NCBI RefSeq assembly: GCF_010389155.1
Contig: NC_057768.1
Span: 7,686,501-7,750,500, forward strand
Source of the DNA: Erigeron canadensis
Taxonomy: Eukaryota; Streptophyta; Magnoliopsida; Asterales; Asteraceae
Length of the DNA stretch: 64,000 bases
Direction of reading: 5' to 3'
Part shown: positions 22,680-34,979 of the stretch, in pieces
Layout: each line of letters begins with the position of its first letter
Numbering within the stretch: the stretch's first letter is position 1
Notes under the pieces: generated by a model
What the model saw: the letters and a program-made list of their open reading frames with translations, nothing else
What the model was told of the DNA's origin: nothing
Databases searched by the model: none
Position numbers and translations under genes: made by a program

Positions 22680-23765
22680 CTCGAATGGTATACTTGAATG
22701 CTTCGGAACTCCCCATTTGGTTCCCCGACTGTGTTTTAGCGGGATAAAATCAGATATTTTTTTTATACATGGTGTCAACCCCCACAACTAGCATGTCATG
22801 TTCATCTTCATTAGTATACATAGGGTTCACCAAATCCTCGGAGGCATGACAAAAAAAGAAACATTTCCAGAATCCACTTCAAATGCAAGTCCGACCCCTC
22901 ACAGTGGTATATTTCCATTGAAACCACGTAAGGGTAGCATAGCTTTCCCACTTTAAACATATCACAGATTCTTTCTTTAATTGTATTCCTCGTGGTTGTC
23001 AGGTTCCACCAATCATAATTCTCTTGTTCGTCAACCTCAAGAATCTAGATGTCATCCAACCAATAACGGCCGCCCGTTTCATACACTTTGATCGCCTTCA
23101 TGGAACTCTCTTTTGATTCCAATGTACTAATAATTTTGGATTGTTCCAATTACAACGCTTGGATCACAAATGACACTTTTACATAAATAGGGGCACTAGA
23201 AATCACTAACATAGTCTATTAAGCTATGTGGATAGCTAAAGACCAATCGGTGCTCTTCCTACTTTCACCTGTTTTAGTCATGGTGGTAAAGCTAGTTGGT
23301 AAACATATAGGTTCATATTTCTGGTTAAGGAGTTCTCCAGTTTCATATTGGATGTTGTATGCTTCCTAGGAAATCAAAGGATACATTTTATTTTTTCTTT
23401 ATATGAGTAATGGAGTTGCTAGTATGAACAACATATGTATGATTGTGCAAAAAGTTGTGGTTTCAATACAAAGAAAAATCAAGGGTATTTGTATTGGATG
23501 AATGGTGGTTGTTGATGAGCATTGATAATCTAGCTACTTTTTTTCTTTGATTATTTATCTGATGCTTGTAGAGAATCTTGGAAGTTTACAGGGTGTTTAA
23601 TGTGAGTGTGAAGAAAGGTTTTCCTTTTTCATGATTATGAAGAGAACGGGTTTTTAATGCAACACCCGATGAAAAAGCAAGAACATAGAAAGAAAAAGTG
23701 AAAGTAAGTTTGAAGAATAGAGGTTTTTATGCGAGAAAGAGTAGTGAAAATGTTACAGTAAGTTG
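22680..23765 (-). pseudogene. Papain-like (C1A) peptidase pseudogene, copy H
   Basis: On the minus strand it resembles copy E throughout, including upstream sequence to ~23760. It carries both shared TAG stops plus indels such as a deletion in the REFHEG segment. Homology stops at GTAAGTTG (23765), followed by block X', the same joint as copy F with block X. Confidence 0.7.
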
Positions 23766-25233
23766 TGTAACACCTCAACTAAGGCGGGTCAACGAGATGC
23801 ACCAAAAGTCGAGTATCACAAAAAAGGATAATAAATAAACATTCACCATATTAATTTGTGGTGTTTGAATAACTTATTCAGTAAAAAGTTAGCTAGTTAA
23901 TTTTCTTCTACCAAGCTATGTCTTATAAAACTATGTTTTGCTCATTAATTCCATAATATATCAGTCACTTTCTTTAAAATTCCATCATCCATTTTTTTTT
24001 ATCTTAATAAACTTTGGGCGTTCGGTTAGTGATATTATGACCCAAATAGGTTGGTTTGAGCTTGTTTTGACCACTCTTGACCCAACCAAGTTTGGTTTTG
24101 TTTATATAACATATTCTCAGTAAGTTTATCATATGATTTCCTACAAAGTTTTTGAATTTGATCAAAGTTGAAATTTGATGATTTTAAGTCATTATATGAA
24201 TCACTTCTAGATTCTAGATTTTATTTTTTGGCTCTTATTTCCATTAAATGTTGGCTGTTGAATTGAGGTCAAGCTAACTTACTTGAGTTTTTGTATTTTT
24301 ACTACTAAAACTAAAATGTGTTTGAGATTTTTAGAATTTTTTGGTAAACTTTTAGGCATCGTTTAGTATTTTTAAAAATTTCGTAAACCAGACTACTCAA
24401 AATCATCGCTGTTTGCGCAATCAAATGTTTTATAAAAGTTCATGGTCGAAACAACTTTTGAAAAATCTTTTGATTTTATTTTAGCTTCTCAACACATCAA
24501 ATATTATCATAAACTGAAAAGCACTAAACCTTTATGGATTGAAAATTAAAAATCTATGAACATGACTCATATTTATGAATAAAAATAAGTTTGCCCTCTA
24601 TGTACTTAAAAATTCATAACTTGAGTTCTGTTCATCCTTTTTACGTGGTTCCAGTTGGTCCTAAAACTAGACTTACATGGCTTCAACTTTCATTTTGACA
24701 CCACGTTATTTTGCTGATTTCAGTGTGTTTTACCCATTTCAAAACCCCCTCAGAATCTGATCAACCAAAAACATAACAATGCTTTAGTTTGCTTATTATT
24801 CACACTACCTTTAACCACAAGATTATTCCCCTCTTTTATATGGCTATTAACATTAAATAAACTGATTATAACAAATCCAAAATCATCAATCATCCATCTC
24901 AAATCCCATATTCAAATCTATAACACTACTTAAATCTATACATGCATATCAAGAACTAACACTTTTAAGCAAGATCAACTTATCATCTTTTATGTGTGTG
25001 ACTCTTCTTTCATGATTATTTCTTTTAAAGTAACCTTTTAAATATGCATTCATGTGTAGATCTGTGTGTATTTAGTGATAAAATGAAAGGTAAAGAAAGT
25101 GACAATCAAAAGGGTTCAAATTATCAACCTTTGAAGACGAAAATAACAAGATTGAGGGTGTTATAGGGTCTCCATTTCACGGCTGGTCTCCTCCTTCCTC
25201 CTGCTGCCGATCAGCCCCACTTGAGGGCTGTTT
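23766..25233. repeat. Duplicated block X', copy 2 (pairs with 16437-18240)
   Basis: It starts TGTAACACCTCAACTAAGG and shows co-linear similarity to 16437-18240, with indels that make it about 330 bp shorter. It ends near GAGGGCTGTTT. No coding sequence is visible. Confidence 0.65.
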
Positions 25234-25333
25234 CTGTTCATCTATTCTGCAAAATAGTTGGATTTACCGAGTCACAAATAGGAGAAAAGTCAAATTTTTG
25301 TTGTCGTTGGCTATTTTGGTCAAAAGTTCAAAG

Positions 25334-25541
25334 TGTTAGAATTAAAGATTAGGGATCAAACCAAATCATCATTTCCCAAATTAAAGAGATTTGTCTTCAT
25401 CAATAAACAAAGGATCAAACTTGATTTTGTTTCTATAGTTAGACTTTCAAATTGATGTATAAATAGGGGCTCCTTGTTTATGTACCGATCACCACAAATC
25501 ATAAATACAAAATTCAATATTTCATTTTCTATACTTTGTCA
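25334..25541 (+). repeat. 5' LTR of the copia element
   Basis: 208 bp, TG...CA, with a TATA-like TATAAATAGG at 25460-25469 placing the start of transcription in the second half of the LTR. Confidence 0.95.
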
Positions 25542-25553
25542 TGGTATCAGAGC
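25542..25553 (+). other. Primer-binding site, initiator tRNA-Met
   Basis: TGGTATCAGAGC directly abuts the LTR and is complementary to the 3' end of plant initiator tRNA-Met, the standard copia primer. Confidence 0.92.
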
Positions 25554-25618
25554 CGTGAACACGGTTCTCATCATTTACCGAATTATTCGCTATACTCACA
25601 AACCATCGAGCAGCCACC

Positions 25619-28600
25619 ATGGCCGATGAAACCGGCGGCTCAAGCTCGGGTTCCGAGTTGGCACTTCAGATTGCAAACCTACTACAAAATAATAATCATC
25701 ATCAACAGCCGAAACTTTCCGACAACCTTCAAATCAACCTTAAATTAAACAATCAAAATTACGCCTTATGAACTCGAATGATCCGAGTAGCCATAGGTGG
25801 TAAATCCAAAACCCTGTTAAATCATCTTACCGAAAACCCACCTGAAAAAGCATCATTAGAAAAATACGAGATATGGGAATAAGAAGACCTGATCGTTTTT
25901 TCTTGGCTCATTCAAAACATCGAGCCAACCATAGCCGGAAATCTGACTGAGTTTTCCACATCAAAAGAATTGTGGGATGCCTTGGTAACTACATACAGTA
26001 GTGGTAAAGATAAACTGCAAGCCTTTAACCTCCATGTAAAAGCCAACGAGTTGAAACAACATGAAAAAACCCTCGAAGATTTCTGGATCTCTCTCCAAGG
26101 CGTATGGGGAGAGATAGATCGGATAGATCCCAATTCGATGAAATGTGCATATGATATACAAACATATGCGAAGATCCGATCTGATCAAAAACTCTTTCAA
26201 TTTTTGAATGGTTTAGACCGGAAATTCGATTCAATAAAAAGAGAAATCCTTTAAACCGAACCCATTCCAACCGCAGAAGCCGCTTATGCCACCGTAAGAA
26301 AGGAAGCCGCTCACCAAAAGATTTTGGGAGCAACTAACATCGAACCCCAAGGTGTCGCCGCCGGGTTGATTGCCGGAGAAATCAACGGCGGCGGGTTTGT
26401 TACAAAAGGGTACTGGCGATTTGACGGCAAGAAAAAGATCAAAGATGATAAATCCGATCTATCTTGTGACGAGTGAGGCATGGAACAACACACAAAGGAA
26501 CAGTGTTTCCGATTAGTTGGATACCCGGCGTGGTGGACAGAGAACAAGAAAGGTGTCACACGGGTTCCTACCACCAGCACCAACACCACAAAGGAAATCA
26601 AGAATGATAACCAGAAAAAGGATGGTGGATTTGCGGGAGTAGCGACGGCCGACGGTGTGGAGGATGAGGGGGTGTTTTCGGTGGAAGGTAACAGAGAGAG
26701 AGAAGGTGTAAATCTCTCTCCTGATTGTGTTTCCTTTTCTAAAAATACTTCCCTTTTTTCATATATATATAAAAATAGGGTTAAGAAAAAAGGAAGGATT
26801 TTAGGTGGGCCGAGTGGGCCAGATTTGAATATAGTCCACCAGGAAAAGTCTCAAGGATCAGTTTTAATGGCCCAAAATGATTATAAAAGGTCCAATGGAC
26901 CTTGGATCTTTGATTGTGGAGCCACAGACACAATGACCTACGATTTTTCAGATTTCTCTGATATATCGAATTCCAGGAAAACACATATTGAAGCAGCAAA
27001 TAAAGGGAAAATGGATGTAAAAAATGGGGGAACTATTAAAATTTCACCAAACATTAAGTTGTCTAATTGTCTTTATGTTCCCGCTTTGTCACATAAACTC
27101 TTATCCATAAGTCATGTGACAAAAGAGTTAAACTGCTCAGTTCTCATGTTTCCGACCTTTTGTGTTTTACAGGATATCAGGACTAGACAGATTATTGGGC
27201 GTGGCACTGAGAGAGAGGGACTATACTATGTTGATGAAGTAAGTGGAAGTGGAAATGTGATGCTAGCTCATGGAACAAATGAAAGAGAAGCTTGGTTGTG
27301 GCATAGAAGACTTGGACATCCTTCGGTTAGTTATTTACATACTTTGTTTCCCAAACTTTTTCCATTAAATAAATCAATGTCTTGTGAAACTTGCATATTA
27401 GCCAAAAGTCATAGACAAACCTATAAACCCCTTAATACTAGAGTTCAAGTTCCTTTTTCATTAATTCATTCTGATGTGTAGGGTCCGGCTCCTGTTCTTG
27501 GTGGTCAAGGTTTCCGATATTATGTGATATTTGTCGATGACTGTACCAGGATGACTTGGATTTATTTTTTAAAAAATAAAGCCAAAGTTTATGATAGGTT
27601 CACTGTTTTTTATGCAATGATTCAAACTCAGTTTCAACAGTCTATCAAAATTGTAAGGTCTGACAATGGTGGAGAATATGTCAACTCACAAATGAAACAA
27701 TTTTTTCAGTCCAAAGGAATAATTCATCAAACCACATGTCCGCATACACTTGAACAGAATGGTGTAGCTGAACGGAAAAACAGACTCTTATTAGAGATGA
27801 CTAGAGCTCTAGTAATTGAATCCTGTGTTCCAAAACAGTTTTGGCCAGAAGCTGTAGCAACCGCCACTTACCTAATTAATCGACTCCCAACAAAAATTCT
27901 CAAAATGAAAACTCCTCTTAAAACTCTTACTACATACCACACACTTCCATCAGCACTCACTCTTCCGCCCAAAGTTTTTGGATGTACTGTCTTTGTCCAT
28001 ATTCCAAAATCATATCGTGATAAACTTGATCCATGTGCTGAAAAATGTGTTTTTGTGGGATATGGGCTATCTCAAAAGGGGTATAGGTGCTATCATCCAA
28101 AGACTCGTCGTATGTTCACCACAATGAACTGCGATTTTCTGGAAACAGAGTATTTTTATTCCCTGCCACACAGTGGCCAGGGGGAGGAACAGTGTGACAC
28201 ACTGAGTTAACTGGGGTACTCTCACACTCCAGAAAATTCAGAGAATTCGTCCACAGTTCCAGAAAATTCAGAGAATTTGTCCACCGTACCAGATTCCACA
28301 GTTGATTCGGAGACACCTCCAGAAGAACAGATCCCTCTAGATCAGTCCTCTCAAGAACAAAGTGTCACCGACAATATAAGTCCTAACCTGATATCCGAGG
28401 TAAGTACTTCTTCACCTGGTAATACACTTGAAACAAGAATAGAAGATCTCTCAAGTGAAAGTGTGCAGGTAAGTGAAGAACAGATAAGTACTGAGGTTCC
28501 AGAACGATATGTGCTTCCAGCAAGATCCACCAGAGGAATTCCTGCAAAACGATATTCCCCAGAAAAGTTTTCTAGTGGTTCTAAATATCCAGTGGCAAAT

Positions 28601-30213
28601 ATGGTAAGGAGAAGTCTTTCTGAAGAAGCAAAAGCATTCGCAGCAAAATTATATTCAGAAGAAATTCCATCAAATACAGAGCAAGCATTGAAAATAAAGA
28701 AATGGAATGATGCTATGGAAACTGAGATGGATGCACTCAGGAAAAGTGAAACATGGGACAAATGTGTTTTACCTCAAGGAAAGAAACCAGTAGGGTGTCG
28801 GTGGATCTATACCATTAAAATTAAGCGAGATGGTACTGTAGAACGATATAAAGCTCGATTGGTGGCCAAGGGATACACTCAAACATATGGCATTGACTAT
28901 TCTGAAACATTCTCTCTAGTTGCAAAACTAGATACAATAAGAGTCTTATTCTCTGTAGCAGCAAATCAAGGGTGGCCTTTACATCAGTTTGATGTTAAGA
29001 ATGCTTTCTTACACGGGGAATTAAAAGAAGAAGTATATATGGATCCTCCACCTGGTTTCTCTCAAAGTTTCAAACCTGGAGAGGTCTGTAAGTTAAAGAA
29101 GTCACTGTATGGGCTGAAACAACCACCAAGAGCATGGTTTGGCAGGTTCACACTGGCAATGAAGAGTTATGGGTACAAACAAAGTAATTCAGATCATACT
29201 TTGTTTCTGAGTCATAGAGGAAACCGGATAACGTGTTTAATTATCTACGTCGATGATATGATTATCACCGGAAATGATGAAAGTGAAATAAAGAAGCTAA
29301 AAGAAAAACTATGTGCAGAATTTGAAATGAAGGACCTAGGGAATCTGAAATACTTTCTCGGAATTGAGGTATTGAGGTCACAACAAGGAAGATTCATTTG
29401 TCAGAAAAAGTATATATTAGATTTTCTGGCAGAAACTGGAATGATTGATTGCAAACCGGCATATACACCCATGGTTATCAATCAAAAGCTGTTTATGAAG
29501 TTAAATGGTAAACTTGCTGAAAAAAATAGGTATCAATGGATGGTTGGAAGCTAATCTATCTAGCTCATACTCGTCCAGATATCGCGTATGCAGTTGGAGT
29601 AGTAAGTCAGTTCATGCATCAGCCCCAAGAAGAACATATGGATGCTGTTGTAAGAATTATCAGATACCTCAAAGGAACTACTGGTCACGGAGTTTTGTTT
29701 AAAGCAAATGGTCATCTTAATATTCAAATGTATACAGATGTTGATTGGGCTGGAGACAAAGGAAATAGAAGATCAACATCAGGGTATTTCTCTATAGTTG
29801 GGGGAAATCTTGTCACGTGGAAAAGTAAAAAGCAAAAAGTTGTGTCTTTATCAAGTGCTGAAGCAGAATTTTGCGGTATATCTAAAGGCTTGGCAGAAGC
29901 ATTATGGCTGAAGAAACTTATGACAGAGTTGGGATTCGCTCCCAAAGGAAGCATTCAGATAATGAGTGATAATGAAGCTGCTATTCAAATCTCAGAAAAT
30001 CCGGTACAGCATGATAGGACCAAGCATGTGGAAGTTGATCGTCACTTCATAAAAGAAAAACTTGAAGATGGGGTTATCAAGTTACCATTCGTCAAATCTG
30101 AAGATCAAGTTGCTGATATCTTAACGAAAGCAGTAGGGACAACAATGTTTCATAAATGTTTGAGCAAGTTGAATTTTGGTGATCCCACTATTCAACTTGA
30201 GGGGGAGTGTTAG
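25619..30213 (+). pseudogene. Copia gag-pol, one frame with six stops and one frameshift
   Basis: Gag starts at ATG 25619 (MADETGGSSSG). One frame can be followed to ~29550: gag core (EKTLEDFWISLQ), decayed zinc knuckle (CDE then stop then HTKEQC), protease (FDCGATDTM), pre-integrase HRRLGHPS...CETC, integrase (SDNGGEYVN, EQNGVAERKN), then RT (VKNAFLHGEL, YVDDMIITG) and RNase H (SSAEAEFCGI) after a frame change. Stops: TGA 25769, TAA 25880, TAA 26252, TGA 26474, TAG 27479, TAA 28208. A one-base deletion near 29551 shifts the frame before the RNase H domain. Ends ...TIQLEGEC at 30213. Confidence 0.92.
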
Positions 30214-30415
30214 AATTAAAGATTAGGGATCAGACCAAATCATCAGTTCCCAAATTAAAGAGATTAGTCTTCATCAACAAACAAAGGATCAAACTTGATT
30301 TTGTTTCTATAGTTAGACTTTCAAATTGATGTATAAATAGGGGCTCCTCGTTTATGTACCGATCATCACAAATCATAAATACAAAATTCAATATTTCATT
30401 TTCTATACTTTGTCA
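30208..30415 (+). repeat. 3' LTR of the copia element
   Basis: 208 bp, same ends as the 5' LTR, followed directly by the second TSD copy. Confidence 0.95.
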
Positions 30416-30420
30416 CAAAG

Positions 30421-30845
30421 GAGGTTCGAATAGAAAGTGTTCAAAAGGAAGGGTTCAGAAATCTTGTTTTATTGGGGTTCAAAAACAAGTGGTTCAAAAT
30501 TCACTTTAAAGACAAAACGCCATTTGCCGAGCTTGAGTTCGGTAAATCGCCAAAACTCGTTTTCAGAAAATACCCAATTTTAAATCGCCACTTTAAAGCC
30601 AAAACGCAATTTTCAGAAAATACCCCAAGTCGCCTAAAACGCCATTTACCAGATCGACAAAAACGCCATTTACCGAAATCACCAAAAATCCATTTCTCTA
30701 AGTCAACAAAACACCAATTTACCGAACTGGGATTACTTGGAACATTTTCAAAACCATACCCTCATTTACCGAGCTCAACTTCGGAAATCAACCAAAACTT
30801 TCAAAAAACAGAAAAGACATTGTTATTTTTCAAGGAGTGATAAGA
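30421..30845 (+). other. Repetitive open frame with CGCCATTTACCGA words
   Basis: An open frame (30472-30840) exists because the sequence repeats ACGCCATTTACCGA-like words four to five times with GGTAAAT complements. The translation is lysine-rich low complexity and matches no family I know. I read it as repeat-derived sequence, not a gene. Confidence 0.45.
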
Positions 30846-32159
30846 GAGAGTAGATGCAGAAATTTTTATGAGTGAGTTAATATTGTGTTGTGGAGAAGAG
30901 TTACAGGTGAAAGGAGATAATGTATATACAAAGACTGTTGTTGTGTAGTGTGTCTATGCATGTCTAGTGAAAGTAGATTATCAGTCACGCGTATTAGGGT
31001 ATTAGCTGTTTGGATCTCGAATTAGCTAGCATTTACTATACATGCGTGAGTAGTTTTTTTTTAATATATAATTCGAAATTGTTTTAAAATAGTGTTGAGT
31101 AGTCCTTGTCATAGTAAATACTACTCGTACTAGATAGCGTATGTGAGAACTGTTGTGCTATAGTAGTCACGTGAATTGTGTGACAGATTTTTTTAATGCA
31201 TTGTCAAGTCTATTCTTTTCTTTGTTAAAGTACTTATTCTCTTGTTTATATTTTCAAATTTTTTTTACTTTTTCAACGAGTCTTTCTACAATTTGTAGAA
31301 TAGTTTTATTTTTTTGTTTTGTTGGAGATTATTAACTCACGTAACATATATAATTATTGACATGTTATTCTTTCGTAATATCAAATACTAACAGATTTAG
31401 ATAAAATAATTTAAAATAATAATTTTATCATTATTTTAGAAATTATTAAATGTTTAGTCTTATTTATTAACATATTTTAACATATTAACGGTATAAAACA
31501 AAATGCATACGAGAAATATTTATTATGTGATATCATAAATGTTCTATATAAAATCACGATTTTAGTTATAATGCTTTTAACTTTAAATTTGTAACAAAAC
31601 TAAATTTATATCTTAAACTTGTTTAGTTACATAAACTTATACTTTTTGTAATAAAAATTGTTATAAACTTAAATTTATACACTTATCAATTTAAAACCCA
31701 AGATACTGAAATTAAATAATATCTTGTGTAAATTATAAATTAAAAAGACTTTTAACACAATGTCAATCTTAAAAAAAATAATAATAAATATTAAAAAATA
31801 AAAACTAATCATCATAGTATCGCATATCACTATATTTTTTATTTAATTCTTTTATAACTGTCATTTGTTGGGCTAACACTTTTCTTTGGGCTGAATTTTG
31901 TGTCATTTGACAAATTGTTCACTTAGGGCTTAAATTTGCTAACACTTAGTCTGAATTTTGGGTTCTTTACTTGAATTGTTCTTTTATTGAGTTATCATCA
32001 GATTCAAAATGTCAATCAAAATAATTAATTAATTTTGAACCAACCATGGAGTCATATACTCATATCATTTTCATAATAGTCAATGATGTTCATGTTTTGT
32101 GTTGTTCTAATCCATCAAGAGTTTAAGAATGTTTACAAACAATTCAATGATCTTGGCAA
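30846..32159. other. No gene seen
   Basis: Very AT-rich sequence, no convincing ORF, no terminal repeats recognised. Confidence 0.55.
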
Positions 32160-33175
32160 GGAATATGAGAGTTTTTAACTCATATAAGCTTTTTGTTTAT
32201 ACATTTAACCTTTACTAATATGGCCATGTCATTTTGGCCACTAACTAAACTTGTAAAATTCATATGCATTAAAAGATTTCATCGAATCACTAACATATTT
32301 CTAATATTTATACACGATTCATACTTGGTTGACCTATATTTATAAATGGTTGATACATGTGGTTGACCAATAAAATAGTTATTGATCACGTATGCAACAA
32401 GTACAAATATTAGAAGTTTGTGAGACATATACATCAATAAAAAAAAATTAAGATAGAATCAAGAACAAATTTTTCTTCCATGTAATTTTTGTAGTCAAAG
32501 CTTCGGAATGAGTCTAGAATATGTAGGTATTTGTTGTTATTCTAGATGTGTAAATGTACATTTTTATTTCTAGCGCCTTGCTAGCAATTATTTTAATATA
32601 AATTTGTCGTTCAAAAAGAAAAAAAAAGAATCATGTACAAATTTTAGAAGTTTGTAGGAAATATATATAAAAGGTTAAACATGTAACCATATACAAAAGT
32701 AAAAGTATATTGATGATTCAGTGATTAAACCTTAAATCTAGTTTTGATACTAGATGAGCGGTGAGGTATAAGATTTTACCCTCGAGATTATGAATTCGAC
32801 TCCTTAAATGGGACAAGCTTGTGAGGTTTTCTCGTTACCATCCAACAACATGAAAGGCAAATTAGATGATAAGTAAATTAGATGAAAACAAATTTTGTTA
32901 GTTTCACTCTATTTAGACAAAATCTAGATGAAAACAACCATTGAACACTTGAATAAACTAATATATATAATCCTTTATTAAACACTTAAATAAACTTAAA
33001 TAAGCATTTTTAATGAGCAATCTCAAAACATCATATGTAATATAGCCTAGTTACACAAATAGTGAAATACAAAATACTTGATGAGAAACTGGTCTTAATC
33101 GCTTAATTTTCAAATGCTGACTACTAGCAACACCATTTCTCTTGGTGGGTCGATACCAGAACTTGTCAATGAATC
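32160..33175 (+). repeat. Direct duplication, copy 2 (pairs with 10205-11990)
   Basis: Co-linear with copy 1 but without its MULE MITE and hAT insertions, so it supplies both empty sites. Similarity ends near CTTGTCAATGAA (33175). A ~200-bp block near 32480-32680 is unique to this copy. Confidence 0.75.
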
Positions 33176-33335
33176 GAGCAACTCTAGCTTTAATTGATTT
33201 ATTCTGGTCGGTTGATTGAAACTAATATTATTATTACTATCCGAATTTACTCGAATACAAAGTAGTAGATTTGAAATCTTGAGGAAAATGAGAAATGGAA
33301 TAAGTTGTAGCAAGCGGGTAAGTATATAATTGCTC

Positions 33336-33684
33336 AATTTTTATTTTTTTTAAAGGTAAATTTCGTTTGAAACTTCGTGTCGCAATTTATTAGCGAGAGG
33401 TCTAACATACGTTGTCTTAACCGGGTCCGCGCTAGAGAGCTCTCTTAAACTAGAAATGCCTATTTCAAATACCCAATAGGGGAAAACTCCCTACTAATCC
33501 GTCCGAAGACACGACGATTAATATGGGTAAACTCTGTCCTCTCATATTTAAACCCGAGTACACCCAAGTGAAACCCTTATAGAATGATTACCTAAATCTC
33601 AAAGTTGGTGGAATGAAGATTCGAACTTGTGACCTATAAGTTATCAAGAGAAACTTTAAACCATTACACCAATTCATCATTAAT
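33336..33684 (-). mobile_element. SINE-like element with 9-bp TSD
   Basis: Minus strand: A-box-like TTGGTGTAATGGTTT, B-box-like AGTTCGAATC about 35 bp later, a long body and an A-rich tail. TAATTGCTC flanks both ends (33327-33335 and 33685-33693). A diverged relative of its body lies at ~35380-35610, sharing GTTGTCTTAACCGGGTCCGC. Confidence 0.65.
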
Positions 33685-33862
33685 TAATTGCTCTAACTTG
33701 AAAGCTCAAATATTGTGGCCTTTGCTTGTCAGTGGATTTTCCTATGGCTCCTGCTGCTCTGCCTTCATTTCAGGCAGCGAATGGCAGAACGGACAAATAA
33801 TAAGACGAGGAATTAAATACGAAGCGCGTAACTCGACCAGACAAAAGCGAGTAACCCGACCA

Positions 33863-33898
33863 CCCACTATTAACGGTGACGTCACCGTAAATAGTGGG
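33863..33898. repeat. GACGTC-centred palindrome 1
   Basis: A 36-bp inverted repeat around TGACGTCA with one mismatched pair; arm CCCACTATTAACGGTGAC. Confidence 0.85.
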
Positions 33899-33932
33899 AC
33901 CCGCAGCATTAAAGAGCGAATCACGTGAACCC

Positions 33933-33964
33933 CACTATTAGCGGCGACGTCGCCGCAAATAGTG
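33933..33964. repeat. GACGTC-centred palindrome 2
   Basis: A 32-bp inverted repeat around CGACGTCG with one mismatched pair; arm CACTATTAGCGGCGAC. It lies 34 bp after palindrome 1. Confidence 0.85.
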
Positions 33965-34915
33965 ACCCTCCAGATATGATAAACATGACTCTCGTAATGA
34001 TAAACATGACTCTCTGTATCTCCTTCTCCTATAGCATCTTGTTAATTAAAACTATCAATTAAATATTTAAATCCTTTATATTCTATGCGTTTCGTTAATA
34101 TATTTATTCTACTAGCCCTAATACCCGTATGATGTACGATAGCTATATAAATTATATCATAAACATATTCGAATATGCCTAATACATGATTTGTGAGTAT
34201 GAAATAAATTGTGGTTAAAATAAATCGTTTATCGAAACTAAATTTTAACAAACAGTAATGATAAATATAATATATATTTAGTTAAAGTTTTAGATTTACC
34301 TTAAATTTTTAGAACTACATCAAGATCGAAACTTGTAAGCATAGTGGATGATGACAAATAACTTTCTGATTTTGGACCGTAAACTCAAAATTTTGAAGTC
34401 TTCATATTAAAAATTTATTATAATGAATATAAGTAATAGGAGTTGAAGAATTGAGAAAAAGAGACAACTTATTAATAAGAAAACGATCAATCAAATAAGG
34501 TTATAATGTCTTTTATATTAGTAAGTCAAGAGTTAAAATTTAATTCTAATTCTAATTAGGAAATTGAAGTTATATACAACTAAAAAAGCTAATTTAACAA
34601 AATAAATAAATTAAAAGGACACGTGTCAATCAAGAATTACATCACGTGTCGTTTCAAGAATATATCAATTCTGTTTTAGTTTATTGGTAAATTATGTATG
34701 TATATATATATACACTCGTATATTGTTCTTTGACTTTATCATGCTATCAACTTGAGTATATTTGTAGGATGCCACACATTGAATTGGTATGATTTTAGAC
34801 AACGGTGGAACGTAAAGATTATTAAATTTCATGAGTATATGATTGATTCAGTATACTTATATTCAAACATACATAGTTGTTTATCTAACTTGGTTTATTT
34901 GATAACTAACATTGG

Positions 34916-34979
34916 TTTGCACTTATAATAAAAATATTTGAACGTTGTTTGCACTTATAATAAAAATATTTGAACGTTG
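34916..34979. repeat. Perfect 32-bp tandem duplication
   Basis: Two identical 32-bp units starting TTTGCACTTATAATA and ending GAACGTTG lie directly adjacent, which suggests a recent slippage or repair event. Confidence 0.9.

Larger units (their letters stand above)
25334..30415 (+). mobile_element. Complete but defective Ty1/copia element, 5.1 kb
   Basis: The 208-bp LTRs (25334-25541, 30208-30415) start TGTTAG and end GTCA. A perfect 5-bp TSD CAAAG lies at 25329-25333 and 30416-30420. A PBS directly follows the first LTR, and a purine tract (TTGAGGGGGAG) precedes the second. I counted six differences between the LTRs (about 97% identity), so the insertion is fairly young. Size and short LTRs fit the Ale/Ivana-type range; the lineage was not settled. 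Confidence 0.95.

Noticed and set aside
26311..26601. Open minus-strand frame of 96 codons opposite copia gag
   Set aside because: It is a shadow of the gag-pol frame, whose plus-strand translation matches known copia domains.
30472..30840. 122-codon plus-strand frame
   Set aside because: Lysine-rich and built from short DNA repeats; nothing supports a protein.
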